The position numbers and the translations under genes are program-made. Of a stretch of DNA of 64,000 nucleotides, positions 23,167-34,391 are shown one piece after another. The notes beneath the pieces were generated by a model. That model made no database searches, was not told the DNA's origin, and worked only from the letters and a program-made list of their open reading frames with translations. Origin of the DNA: Pictodentalium vernedei (Eukaryota; Mollusca; Scaphopoda; Dentaliida; Dentaliidae); NCBI GenBank assembly GCA_031216915.1, contig CM062289.1, positions 254,309,753 through 254,373,752 on the forward strand, given 5' to 3'. Numbering within the stretch: position 1 is the stretch's first letter; every line of letters starts with the position of its first letter.

Positions 23167-24256
23167 ATTTGTACACAACTTCTATGTGGCTTAGGCTAGA
23201 GGCCATATTTATGAACCGATCTTTACGAAACTTCTTGGGTACCTTTGTTATTACCGTGGGACGAGAACAAGTGTTTTGGAGTGCGATCCGAAATTAAAGA
23301 TGGCCACCGACAGTGATTTTGTACCAAAATTAGTGCAATCAGTTTTTTGTACAGAACTTCTGTATGAAAGTTCTGATTTGAATAAATTTTTGTTTGAATG
23401 TTTAGTAACATCGAATGCATCACATTTAATACGGGTTTTTTTTCTCGTGCAAAAATTATGCAAATTAGATGAACTTTGATTTATTCAGTGCTACTTATAC
23501 ACAGTAAGTGCACATGTCAATACGGCTCGGGCTAGAGGCTCTATTTATGAACCGATCTTCACAAAACTTCTTGGGTACCTTTGATATCACCTTGGGACGA
23601 GAATGAGTGTTTTTGGGTGCGGTCCGAAATTCAAGATGGCTGTTGGCGGACATTTTGTACCAAAATTAGGTACAATCAGTTTTTTTGTACAGAACATTCT
23701 ACATAAAGGTTCTGATTTGAATAAATTTTTTAATGAATGTTTAGTAACATGGAATAATTAACATATAATACAGGGTTTTTTCTCGTGCAGACATTATGCA
23801 AATGAGATGAACTTTGATTTATTCGGTGCTACTTATACACAGTAAGTGCACATGTCAATACGGCTCGGGCTAGATGCTGTATTTATGAACTTCTTGGGTA
23901 CCTTTGTTATCACGAAACTTCTTGGGTACCTTTGTTATCACCTTGGGACAAGAACGAGTGTTTCTGGGTGCCTTTGTTACCACTGCTATGAGAACAAATA
24001 TTTTGGGGTTCAGTCAGACCCACTCTGGGACTCAAAGATTTCTTTTCTAGTTTAGCATCGAACTGTTGCCCACCTTTACAATACTTTACCTATACATTTG
24101 TTACAGGCTATGGTCAGCATCTCTGTACAGACCGTTACAATACTTTATAGGTACCTTTCTTATCAGGTCATTACCCAGATGGGTGTCATTGCTGTGTCAC
24201 ATACTATACATGTACATGTCTTACACAAGTTGAGCTACAGTGTCATTGACACTTTC

Positions 24257-24603
24257 ATTGTTTTGTTGTTTCTCACAGGAGAGTGAGTAACTGTCCTCAA
24301 TCTCTAACAGTCAGTACAGTGTGATGGAAACCCTCCACAAAATGCTGTTCTTTGATACCATCCATTGGGAGCTGGTAACCATCAAAGTTCTTGATCTGAA
24401 TTTGACAAACTCTGTGGTCTCCAAACAGGTATTTTCATATACAGTCAAGAAAAGGTCTTGTGGATAGTAGTCAAATTACCTTGTGGTGGTTTCTGCTTAT
24501 GTCGTGGATGCCTCTAGAGGCACACACACTTTTCTAGAAATCACTGGTAAGCTGCTTGACATAAGGTGATGCAGTAGAAAGTCTTGAAAATTACCCAGAA
24601 GCC
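24257..24603. other. non-coding, one short ambiguous open stretch
   Basis: 24300-24434 is open on the - strand for 45 codons (contains DGYQLPMDGIKEQHFVEGF) and also open on the + strand. No splice context convinces me that either is an exon. Confidence 0.3.
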
Positions 24604-24834
24604 TTAAGTAGTAGAATGCTAAATTATTTTTGGTCATCAGCATTTGTTCACATGTCTTTGTCTTGTTGTAATTTATAGGAGAGTGCCTATTTGGCACTCT
24701 CCAAGAAATTGTAACAAGGCAAAGCCCTGCAGACTAAATAATTTCACTTCAAATAGAATATGAAACCCTTGAGTTGCAGTGCCTTTACTTCACAAGAAAG
24801 CCCAAATATGGGCTTCCAGCACTCTTCCAGTTAA
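24604..24834. mobile_element. palindromic TTAA MITE, family F5
   Basis: The 231-bp element has left end TTAAGTAGTAGAATGCTAAA, right end AGCACTCTTCCAGTTAA and hairpin centre GAGAGTGCCTATTTGGCACTCTC. It aligns with 11879-12110. Confidence 0.75.
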
Positions 24835-25444
24835 GGGTAAAAGGAGATTTGGTATTTTTTAATTAAATTTATTGTGTGAACACATCTTTTAGAATTCCTT
24901 TGTTTATCAAGATTTTTCTTGGTGGGCATTTTGTTGATCTTGCTTTATAAAATCAGGCATGCCATAGGGGAGAGGAAAATCGCACACTTCAAAATGACAG
25001 GAAAGGTTTTAGGATGAAGGGGGGCCTTAGGTTCCAATAAAGGAACAAACCCAAGTTTCTGTCAGTGTACAAGCAATTCTGACATTGAAACGATTAAAGG
25101 CCAAAGATTGAGATTTCATCTAATTGGATCTGACTTGTTTATGTTTACTACTTTTTAATTGTTATTGTTGATTATAATTATAGTTAAGATAGTTAGTTGT
25201 TACTGCAGTGTTGAATTGTAAAGATTATTTCTGCTGTTTTGCCAAAGAAGTGTGTAGCCAATTCATTACTTTGTTGGTGCTTGTGGCTGTTTTTAGTGAA
25301 AGTCTAATAGTAGGACATTTTTGCAGGATTAGTTTACATTAGTCATGCATACCTCTGTAGAAAAGGCTTCAAAAGATATTTCACATGTATTGACAATGTG
25401 AGATCAATGGTAGAATGCAGTGGATCAGACTTGTGCTGAATAGT
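24835..25444. other. no recognisable feature
   Basis: AT-rich sequence with no coding, RNA or repeat signature that I can name. Confidence 0.4.
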
Positions 25445-25672
25445 CATCAAAATTTACCATTTACCCAACAAATAATTGGTTGTATCTGCCCATGTAATAT
25501 ATAAAAATTCAAAAAATTTCAACAAAACCATATCATGTGATCCTCACTCTGGATCAGGCATGTCAAGCTGATTCCTATGAAAGGTCACATGATATGGTTT
25601 TGTTGAAATTTTGGGGGAAAAAAAAGTAATTAAAATAACTATTTTTGATATTGAGTGCCTTGGGTAAAGCGT
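25445..25672. mobile_element. F1-variant palindromic MITE, decayed termini
   Basis: The arms 'aacaaaaccatatcatgtga' and 'tcacatgatatggttttgtt' match 7190-7437. The right end 'ttgggtaaagcgttcac' is a mutated F1 terminus. Confidence 0.65.
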
Positions 25673-25689
25673 TCACTCTTCTCCTCAAA

Positions 25690-25911
25690 AAACTATAAGA
25701 AAAATAATTCTTGATACACAAAAACATTTCATTTGTTGCTTCAAAAATATCACTTAGGATCCCTCATTGGAATGATCTCAATGAACTCATTCCAAAGAGG
25801 GGTCATAAGCTATGTTTTGGCAGCAAAAGTTGACAAAAATACTAAAATTTAAATAGCTGGCCCAGTACTAGCCATCAGAGGTATGAGCTGTTACATTAGG
25901 TAAAGGGTTAA
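25690..25911. mobile_element. F1 palindromic MITE, left end decayed
   Basis: The arms 'ggatccctcattggaatgat' and 'ccaaagaggggtcataagct' are present, with an intact right end TTAGGTAAAGGGTTAA (25896-25911). Confidence 0.65.
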
Positions 25912-27672
25912 AGCAGTTATCTGTGATCTCGCACAGTTGATGTCAGTCATATTTTTAAGAAGAAACAATAAAAAATCATATGTTGAACATGGGTTTCTGT
26001 TTTTCAGTACATGGTGTGCACTGTAGAATATGTTGGATATGGATGAGGGCCATGACACTCCCTACCCCGACTCCAATTAGAACCACTAACACCAACCCTC
26101 TCACCCACCCCTGTTTGAATAAACTGAAAACTTGTAGGGGCACAATCTGTGAATAAAAGCATTTATGCTGGTGTTATGAGGTTGCAGCTTATCATTAGTC
26201 ATTTTAAGCACATAATATGTACAGTGTAACCCATTTAATTGAATTAGAGGTGACGGAAGCTTGATATAGTGGAGGCCACTGGAGGGGTACCAATTTTTAA
26301 GGCAACCAGGGTTCAGCCCAGTGTGAAAAAAAAAGTTGCAATCGCAGATGTGTAAATGTACCATGACACACAATAGTCTATCATTTCAATGTCATGTCCA
26401 TTTCTTCTACTTTAAGCATCTCCTACCCCAAAGGCTAGCCTTCAGGTTGGATTATGGTTGAAGCAGAAGAAACAGACCGAATCCATTGAAGGTGGGATTC
26501 TTAGGCCAAATGTTGTTTGGATTTGCAAATAACATATTACAGGAATGCCTGGAAAGTGACACATTTGCATGTGCCCATTTTAATTCATTGTGTAACCGTG
26601 CAACATGTCTGTTGAGAAAAGGTGGAGAGGCTCGTGTCCCCTGGTTTTGCCTCCTCTGAATTGAATACCCACTTTGATAGCAAAAAAATATGAATTCTTC
26701 CAACATTCTGGTTACAAATTGACTATCTGCTACAACTTGTTTAACAGAAATTGGGATCTCTGTCGAACAAGATTTAATGAATTTATTGAAATTATGGAAC
26801 CCATGATGGTGTCTCATTTCTTAATAAAATTCATTTATGCTTCATCAGTCCTGCACTGCAGTGGGGTATAACTTGCCTTCAGCAATAGCTCTTGTTAAAT
26901 TATCATCCATGTGGGAACTGTGAGGACTGGAGCAGACCTCTCAACCATTGTAAAGAAGTGCTTATATACATGTACTAGTATAAAATAGGACCTGGTAATC
27001 AATGCTTCAACCCAAGGTCCTCTTAACGTAGGCACCATAGGTACATATATAGGCATACAATATACATACAATAGGCTTAACTTGTCTTTAAACTTGTATT
27101 GTAGTTCTGACATACCATTAAATGCTGAAAGTAACCATAAACACCTTTAAATGAATCAGTAAATAATTCAGTTAACATGAATTTACTGTGTAACCTCTGC
27201 AATTAACAGGTTAAATTCATTCAGTGGGTACAGCTGGTGGGTATGGAAATGTTTTGGTGTTTGAAAGTTACATGCAGTTAACAGAATTATTCTACTAAGT
27301 AATAATGAATTAAGAGGAACAAACTGTGCCAGGATGACACTAAATTAAGATAACAGCATCAGACATTTGACTGACATCACAACACTCAAACCCATAAATT
27401 TGCAATCACCTGAAGTGATTCAGTACTTTTAGCAACTTCCATGCTCACCTGAAGGATCCATTTGGGACTTGATTTTCATTTTGTTTCATTGACAGGCCAC
27501 TCTGTGTGTTTGCTCCCTGCACAAGGGGGCTGGGGGGAATTGGGAATCCATCTTCCAGTTCTCTTCCCTGGAAGTTGATCAGTGCTTGTTTACTGTGGTA
27601 AACAAGTTCTGCTTTACAAGTACAATAAATAATTAAATAAATAAATAGTACACTTCCCATTTTATCACTGCA
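25912..27672. other. non-coding; decayed MITE and dispersed-repeat pieces
   Basis: 26220-26260 ('tacagtgtaacccatttaat') and 27150-27330 resemble termini of the 15001 MITE family. 26885-27030 and 27560-27625 are copies of the ~110-bp repeat noted at 19755. No exon-like sequence was seen. The 121-aa - strand frame at 26452-26817 resembles nothing known to me. Confidence 0.4.
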
Positions 27673-28106
27673 TTTTTAGCTCACCAATGAAGTTGTGTGA
27701 GCTTATGTCATGACCTGATGTGCATCGGCATCAACACTTGTGTTGTTCCCACAGACCCTTACCTAGTGATATTTTTCAATTTTTAGAGTGTTTTTGCAAT
27801 GTCAGACTTTTTGTCAGTGTGACCTGTTTTGCTATACATGTACATGAAGGGAGGATTGCTGTGGCATTTATATTTCATATATGTGTTAAATGCATCAATA
27901 TAAGCTGACATTAACCTTTGGTCGGACATTTTTCAGATGATTTTGGACTTTTCTAATGCACTGTTAGACTTTTTTGTTAGTGTGGACTGACCTGTTTTGC
28001 TCTACATGTACATGACCGGATATTTTTTTCAGATTTGTAATAAGTCTAGGTTTATTGCATGCCATGCATTGGTGAGCTAATGGGGATGGACACCCCCTTT
28101 TGTTAG
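27673..28106 (+). mobile_element. compact Helentron/'pearl'-like element E7
   Basis: This 434-bp member has TTTTTAGCTCACCAAT at 5' (hairpin closing GTGTGAGCT at 27703). The perfect reverse complement ATTGGTGAGCT lies at 28068-28078, followed by a GGGG-7 nt-CCCC stem-loop (28082-28096) and TTTTGTTAG. The core holds two 'gacctgttttgctatacatg' units. It is the clearest example of the class. Confidence 0.8.
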
Positions 28107-29009
28107 ATCTGCTGCTGCATGGGATGGGGAGTATCTGCTCCCTAAGTTTGTTATCAGGTTCAATTAGTTTCATGAGGTAAATTACATGCAACACCCTTGC
28201 TCAAGGGTGTGTTTAGGGTACATCAGATATTTCAGACACTGTGAGGTTTTAGGGATGGACAAAAAATTTTGGACCAACAAACATTCAGTAGAATACATGA
28301 TCGATATCATTGAATATTAACATGTCTACACTTATAGATGTTTGAAAATGCAAAAAAAGGGTTTATTAAAGGTCATGCTAGACATCAGATATAGGTATTT
28401 GGATACTTATACAACATATTTCCCACAAACCCTGGCAACTTACGGAAGTCATGGGCATGAATTGAGAGATGCACACTCCTCCCCACCCACACACCCAAAA
28501 ATCAAAAAAGAATCTCCTGATCATGGGTTTTGTCGAGCAGAGGTTGGGTAAGAAATTATGAAATACCAAATTGGGCAGATGTCCTGCTTGCCCAACAAAG
28601 ATATACACACGCTTTGAAGTAAACAGTTGAGCAAAATCTCTTGCTTGCCCAACAAGAATATACACAGATAAGAAAGTACAATCAATATATGTCCAACTCA
28701 ATATATTGGTAAATGAACATGACACACTTCTAAACTGCAGTTTTCATTCCAAAGTATATTCAAACACAAATGTCATATATGTTGAAAAACTGAATGATTA
28801 TGTACATTCTAAAATCATTTAGGTTAAAAATTGACCCGAAGCATCTGGGTTGAGTGAATATGAATCCAAATGGGTTCATAATCACTCAGCCCAGTTGATT
28901 TGGGTTGATTTTTAACTCAACTCTTGCCACAATATAGCCTACGCTGCTGATGTGGCATTAAACATCAGTAAGTAACTCAACTGATTTTAGAGTGAAGGAA
29001 GGTACGGTA
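28107..29009. other. non-coding; a 60-bp duplication and a foldback
   Basis: 'cttgcttgcccaacaa' is repeated near 28582 and 28641. 28814-28917 is an imperfect foldback ('gttaaaaattgacccgaa' / 'ttgggttgatttttaac' around 'gggttgagtg' / 'cactcagccc'). The rest shows no feature. Confidence 0.5.
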
Positions 29010-29019
29010 CTTTACAATT

Positions 29020-29335
29020 TATTTATTGGTGTTTAAGGTCACATATTTCTGCACAATGGATAATCATGACCATGACAGTTTTAAGGGTGGAGGAAGCCAG
29101 TAAACCGCCGAGCAACTGTCAGCTCCCCAACTTACTATCTCCACACAAGTAGGGTTAGCATTGGTTGAAGACGGGAGCACCATCAACGTGCAGTACGCCT
29201 TAGTACACAATGCCCTGTGCCACCACGTAGGCAGTGGGGGTGAAGTGTCTTGCCCATGGACACAATGCGGTTGCCGCAGGTGGGATTCGAACTGAGGACC
29301 TCTTGACCTTTACCAACTGAGCCACCGCACCCCCA
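29020..29335 (-). mobile_element. full-length tRNA-derived SINE with target-site duplication
   Basis: Read on the - strand it begins 'gtgggggtgcggtggctcag', with an RNA polymerase III A box (TGGCTCAGTTGG) and a B box (GTTCGAATCC). The body includes 'tgtccatgggcaagacactt' and 'gtactgcacgttgatggtgc'. The tail is 'ccttaaacaccaataaataa'. A perfect 10-bp duplication CTTTACAATT lies at 29010-29019 and 29336-29345. The 84-aa frame over it is not a gene. Confidence 0.88.
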
Positions 29336-29459
29336 CTTTACAATTATTTCACCTGCTGTATGCTTAAAATAAAGTATTTTATCAGTGGAAAGAATATTAC
29401 GTATGTTCCAAATAGTTTGGTGATATGACTGTGGCACCAGGCACCCAAGTCCTTCAGTC

Positions 29460-29692
29460 CTTCACCCCCTCCCCTCCCCCCCCCCCCCAAAAAAAACATA
29501 AAAAGGAGTTTTGTTAGTTACAGCCCTGTTGATGATGCAAAAGATCTGTACTATGTCCCATCCCAGTGTATGTTGCAGGAAAAAAAAAAAACTACCAATG
29601 ATAATTTGAGAGAGTATTTTATGGAAAATAAAAATCAGATGGGGGTGGGGGTGGGGGGGGGGGGGGGGGGGGTGGGGGGGGGGGAATTCAAG
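29460..29692. repeat. poly-C and poly-G tracts
   Basis: A C-rich run lies near 29466-29488 and a long G-rich run interspersed with T near 29641-29684. Frames reading PPHPPPPP across them are artefacts. Confidence 0.85.
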
Positions 29693-29942
29693 TTTGTTCA
29701 AGCCAAGTCCCTGGGTTCATATTTGGGCTCCCTGTGAGAGTCTGAATTATAACTTAGTTCAATATGAGGAATATTCTTTAAAAATCTTTTTTTTTTCAGA
29801 TTCACTGGTCAGAATTTTTTGATATTTGGTATAAGCTTTTCTTAGGAGGGGCAGATGCAACTTGTTGAAATCAATTCCCTGGCTTGATATTTAGGCTACC
29901 ATGTCAGGTGAGTGTCCTCAGGCCCTCTGGGGCCTCTTGTTT
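29693..29942 (+). mobile_element. 3' fragment of a Helentron/'pearl'-like element (E4)
   Basis: It has one unit of the E5 core ('catatttgggctccctgtga', 'aaaatctttttttttcagat'). Then CAGGTGAG (29905-29912) and the stem AGGCCC-TCT-GGGGCCT end in CTTGT. The 5' half is missing beyond the poly-G tract. Confidence 0.65.
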
Positions 29943-30049
29943 CATTGTGCTTCCAGATATAATGTAACAATCCAATGCACTCGGATTATTACTGCAGTAG
30001 TTAATTAAACCTGGAAATTGTTTACCTAAAACACCCTATACAGTCACAA

Positions 30050-31979
30050 TTTTTAGCTCATCTTGACAAAGTCAAGCTGAGCTAATCTCATCGCTCTCCG
30101 TCCGTCGTCCGTCAACACCATGTTTTGGTCTTCTCCTCCAAAGCCACTGGGCCAATTCAAGTGAAAGTTTGTGTGAGTGATGGTCCCAAAGGGGCATTTC
30201 ATTTTTGTTCAACTCAGCATGCCCAGCCCCATAGGGAGGGAGTGGGGGAAAATGCTCCAAAATATTTTTAAAATCTTCTTCTCAAGAACCAGTGTGTACA
30301 ATGACTTGATATTTGCTATGGAGCTTCCATATGAGGTGTAGAATCAAGTTTGTTCAAACAAAGATTGTGAAGTAATATTTGGCTTTGTAATAGGAGGGGT
30401 AAGATTTTTGGCCCCGCCCAAAATTTCTATTTTCTGAACTGATGGTCCGGTATGAACCAAATTTGGTTTGTGGTAGTATTGGGTCATAAGTACTTGACCC
30501 ATGCAAAAAAAAAAATTCCCGCATCCTCATGGGAACCCCGGGAGCTAAAAATAGAAATATTTTCAAATGCTCATATTTCCCAAACCCCACGGAACAGAGA
30601 GCTTTTATTTGGTATGAAGTATCCTTATGACCAGTAGAATTGAATGGTAAAAAAAAATTGCCATCGGTTATGTTAGGGTGTTCTGTAATGGGCATCGAAA
30701 AAATGCTGAGTCAGCATATTTGCAAAAATTTTTAAAAATCTTTTCTCCAGAACCAATCAACAGAATCTTTTGATATTTGGTATACAGCATTCATAGGGGG
30801 GTCAGATAAAAGTTTGTTGAAATAAAGCTCATTGGTTCATATTTGGGCTCTCCACAGAGCCCGAAGTTTTAACATAGGGTAATATGGGGAATATTCTTTA
30901 AAAATCTTCTTCTTCAGAACCACCAGTCAAAATCTTTTAATATTTGGTATACATCATTGTTATGAGGGTCAGATTCTAGATTGTTCAAACCAAGCCCCTA
31001 GGTTAATATCTTTTAATTTTATCATTGTTCAATATGGAGGGTAATTTTAAAAAATCTTCTTCTTCAGATCCATCAGTCAGAATGCTTTGATATTTGGTAT
31101 GCAACATCTCTATGGGGGTCAGATTCAAGATTGTTCAAATCAGATCCCTAGGTATATATTTGGGCTCACTATGGTAGCCCAAATTTTTACTTAGTGCAAT
31201 ATGAGGAAATTTCTTTAAAAATCTTCTTCTTCAGATCCACCAGTCGGAATGCTTTTATATTTGGTATACAACATCTCTAGGGGGGTCAGATTCCAGGTTG
31301 TTCAATTCGAGTGCCTAGGTTAATATCTGGGCTCCATATGGGAACATGAAATTTAACTCAGTACAATATGAGAGAATTTCTTCAAAAATCTTCTTCTTCA
31401 GATTCACTTGTCAGAATGCTTTCACATTTGGTATACAACATCTCTAGGGGGGTCAGATTCAAGTTTGTTCAAATCGGATCCATAGGTTAATATTTGGGCT
31501 CGCTATGGTAGCCCAAATTTGAACTTAGTGCAATTCGAAGAAATTTCTTTTACAATTTCTCTTCTTCAGATCCAACAGTCAGAATGCTTTCATATTCGGT
31601 ACACAACATCTTTAGGGAAGTCAGATTTAACTGTGTTCAAATCAAGAGCCTGGGTTAATATTTGGGCTCTCTATGGGAGCCGGAATTGGCCATTTTGCTG
31701 AAGAATTAAAAATTTTGTATTCAGTACCCTCTAGAGGTACTAAGATTAATCCACATAGGTTGTATCAAGGAGCTTCATAGGGGAGCTCTACATTTTACTT
31801 ATGATCAACTGAAGAAAAGGCATGATGCCCAGATTATTTTTGTCACTCCTGAGGGACTCAAGGATTGACAGTGTAGCCTATGGAGATGGCTTGCTTAATG
31901 TAGACTCATTCTTGGACTCTGTTTAAATTGTGTTCTGTACAGGATGAGCGCTTCAGGACCCGTGGGGCCTCTTGTTAGT
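30050..31979 (+). mobile_element. Helentron/'pearl'-like element E5 with ~150-bp tandem core
   Basis: The 5' TTTTTAGCTCATCTTGAC has hairpin arms closing at GTCAAGCTGAGCT (30083). The core has about eight or nine diverged ~150-bp units ('aaatcttcttcttcagatcc', 'gatatttggtatacaacatc', 'gggggtcagattcaag'). The 3' end has GGATGAGCG (31942-31950), then the stem AGGACCC-GT-GGGGCCT and CTTGTTAG. An F1 MITE begins immediately at the next TTAA. It is non-coding. Confidence 0.75.
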
Positions 31980-32210
31980 TTAACCCTTTACCCAACATAA
32001 TGGCCAAAACCGTCCAGCACTATTCACAAAAATTGCCACTTAATTTTCATTTTTTGTCTCAAAAACATAGGTTATGACCCCTCTCTGGAACGAGCTCGTC
32101 CCAATTAGGGGTCATAACCTGTATTTTTAAGACAAAAAATTTAAAAAATTAGTTATTCAAGGATTTTGTGTGCAAGTGTTGTCTGCTTTTCATCGTAGGT
32201 AAAGGGTTAA
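31980..32210. mobile_element. complete palindromic TTAA MITE, family F1
   Basis: The 231-bp element has TTAACCCTTTACCCAAC at the left and GTAGGTAAAGGGTTAA at the right. Arms match 4172-4422, and the central loop is shortened to GGAACGAGCTCGTCC. It is inserted directly at the 3' end of E5. Confidence 0.85.
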
Positions 32211-32267
32211 TTGCAGTTTATCATTCAGAAAGCCTCCTCCCTTTCCCCATAGTAAATTAAATTAGAT

Positions 32268-32565
32268 TCAGACTCCCGTGTTGTGTCCTTGGGCAAGGCA
32301 CTTCACCCTGATTGTCCACATGGGGGCACGATGACGCCTTGTACCAAGGTGTATTGCACGTCGATGGTACGCATATCTTCAACCAATCTAACCCTGCCTG
32401 TGCTGCAGTGCAGAGTTACGATGTTGGGGAGCAGGCAGCTGCTCATCGTTGCTTGGTGGCTCTCTCCGGATACTCCGGCTTTCTCCACCTGTAAAACTGT
32501 CACGGTCATGATTAGCCATTGTGCATAAGTATATGACCTTAAACACCAATAAATAAATAAATAAT
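32268..32565 (+). mobile_element. SINE lacking its tRNA head, with target-site duplication
   Basis: The body starts 'cagactcccgtgttgtgtcc'. It continues 'ttgggcaaggcacttcaccc' and ends 'caccaataaataaataaata'. ATTAAATTAGAT flanks it on both sides (32256-32267 and 32566-32577). The head was therefore missing at insertion, or this is a head-less variant. Confidence 0.85.
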
Positions 32566-32577
32566 ATTAAATTAGAT

Positions 32578-33241
32578 CCCCACATTTTGGCTATTTCGGT
32601 GGGTGTTATAACCAGAAAGATGATGCAATCATGTTTCAAAATTATATATTTGCAGCAGTCATTCTCCAACTCAAGGCATAGTTTTGCCACGACTAAACTC
32701 TCAATAGATCTGCCAGGTCTAAGCTTTTATTGTGAATTGTCCTATTGCGCTAGTTGCTTAGATTCTTTTAGGCTGGTATAAGATTTTTTTTTAGTACAGT
32801 TGAACTCTTTTGGAGAGCTCAAGCTCTTGTAGGATGTCTGCCTTGTACCTCGAATCTGAGTTCTGGATTCTATTAAAATAGTTTTAAATGGAATATATTT
32901 TGAGATTTTATTCAGGAATTGATCTGTGTCATTGGTCGTTGTTAAATTATTTTAAGACTTCCTGAAATTCTCCAAGAATATCCTTTAACCTGTCAAGGCC
33001 AAAATCGGCTGTATGGACTTTAACACTTGTCCTGCTAGACATCTCTTTTGGAGTCAACACTAAAACAAAAAACACCTCCTCCCCTATGAATGACCACCAG
33101 AGTTCTTGGTTAACCCTTTGCTGCATGAGAAGATGGTAAAAGAGACACAAGGGGCTTCGGGACACTTGATTCAAGCTGTATACAGTCACATATCAATGTG
33201 TTCTTAACCTAAAGTTTCATTTTCAACTCAGATTTACTTTA
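32578..33241. other. no recognisable feature
   Basis: AT-rich non-coding sequence without a nameable repeat. Confidence 0.4.
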
Positions 33242-33477
33242 TTAACCCTTTGAACCCTAGCGGCCTCTTTTCTGGCCAGGAACATGATACGTCATTATAT
33301 AGGATGGCTGTTCAATAAATGTGTGGGGTAGACCAAGACCAATCAATATTTTCAACGTGCAGCCCCATGGCTGCACGTTGAAAATATTGATTGGTCTACC
33401 CCAAATAATGAATATGGACTCTTCTAATTGCTGCCATTGAACTGGCGTGGAATATACCACTAGAGTTCAAAGGTTAA
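33242..33477. mobile_element. palindromic TTAA MITE, family F4
   Basis: The 236-bp element has left end TTAACCCTTTGAACCCTAG and right end CTAGAGTTCAAAGGTTAA. The centre is a near-perfect palindrome ('caatcaatattttcaacgtg' / 'cacgttgaaaatattgattg' around CAGCCCCATGGCTG). It shares only the TTAACCCTTT start with F1. Confidence 0.8.
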
Positions 33478-33716
33478 TATTACAGCTGATACTATAACAG
33501 GACAAAGGTAATTTGAACAGATATGGTCGGGTGCTTCATATCCCAATATCGATTAATTTAATGTTGAACTGGGTTCATGCAGCTCTTCTTTGATATGATA
33601 ACAAAGGCCTAAAAAGGAGTAAATGCAACCTTGTGCACTTCACCCCCAAAATGTGAGAAATATTGAAGAGGGGTGTGATCGACTCATTAGTTCATTATCT
33701 ATTGACTTTAAAACTA

Positions 33717-33956
33717 TTAACCCTTTACACAACGCAACAGCCAAAACCGGCCAGCGCTATTCTCAAAAATTGCCAATTTTCATTATTTTTTTTCATTTTT
33801 TGTCTCAAAAACATAGGTTATGACCCCTCATTGGAACGAGCTCGTTCCAATGAGGGGTCATAACCTATGTTTTTGAGACAAAAAATGAAAAAAATTAGTT
33901 ATTCAAGAATTTTTTTTGCAAGTGTCTTCTGCTTTTCATGTTAGGTAAAGGGTTAA
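33717..33956. mobile_element. complete palindromic TTAA MITE, family F1
   Basis: The 240-bp element has perfect arms 'ttttgtctcaaaaacatagg' and 'gacccctcattggaacgag' with complements, the centre AACGAGCTCGTT and the standard F1 termini. Confidence 0.85.
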
Positions 33957-34391
33957 TTAAAATTTTGATTTGACCACTTTAGAAAGGATTAAAAAGTTTG
34001 TGACCTTGTGCTGGAATGTGGGAGAATCTCGCAAAAATATGAGGCATGAAAAAAAAAGTGCAACGGTCATTCACTGCAAGATCCCAGCTCTCTGGCTACA
34101 AGTGTAATTCTGTAAGGAGTTCAGCACTGTTATTTCATGGAACTAGTCTAGACCTTAAACAGTCCAACGCCTGAGTTTAGACCCACTCATCTAGAATATT
34201 TCAGTTTGTGGGAAAAGTGAACCTATAGTTAGCTTTTCTAACCAACAGATGTATTCAGATGACTGAATCCAAAAATTCCTAAAACATTCATTTTCTTTGA
34301 ATGAATGTAAGAAATGTTCCTCAGTCGAGACTTGATTTGAAAGAATTTTTTTCAAGATTATCATTTGGAATGAAGACTCACCACATCCGTA
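33957..34391. other. no recognisable feature
   Basis: Non-coding sequence between the F1 MITE and element E6. No repeat was recognised. Confidence 0.4.

Larger units (their letters stand above)
20515..24256 (+). mobile_element. Helentron/'pearl'-like element E2 with duplicated head
   Basis: It starts TTTTTAGCTCAACTTTGACG with the AGCT hairpin present twice (20520 and 20548). It then has the same ~330-bp units as E1 and the shared 3' part from ~23990. It ends AAGTTGAGCT (24227-24236) and AGTGTCATTGACACT (24239-24253). E3 is inserted in its core at 20971-23166. No coding content is visible. Confidence 0.75.
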
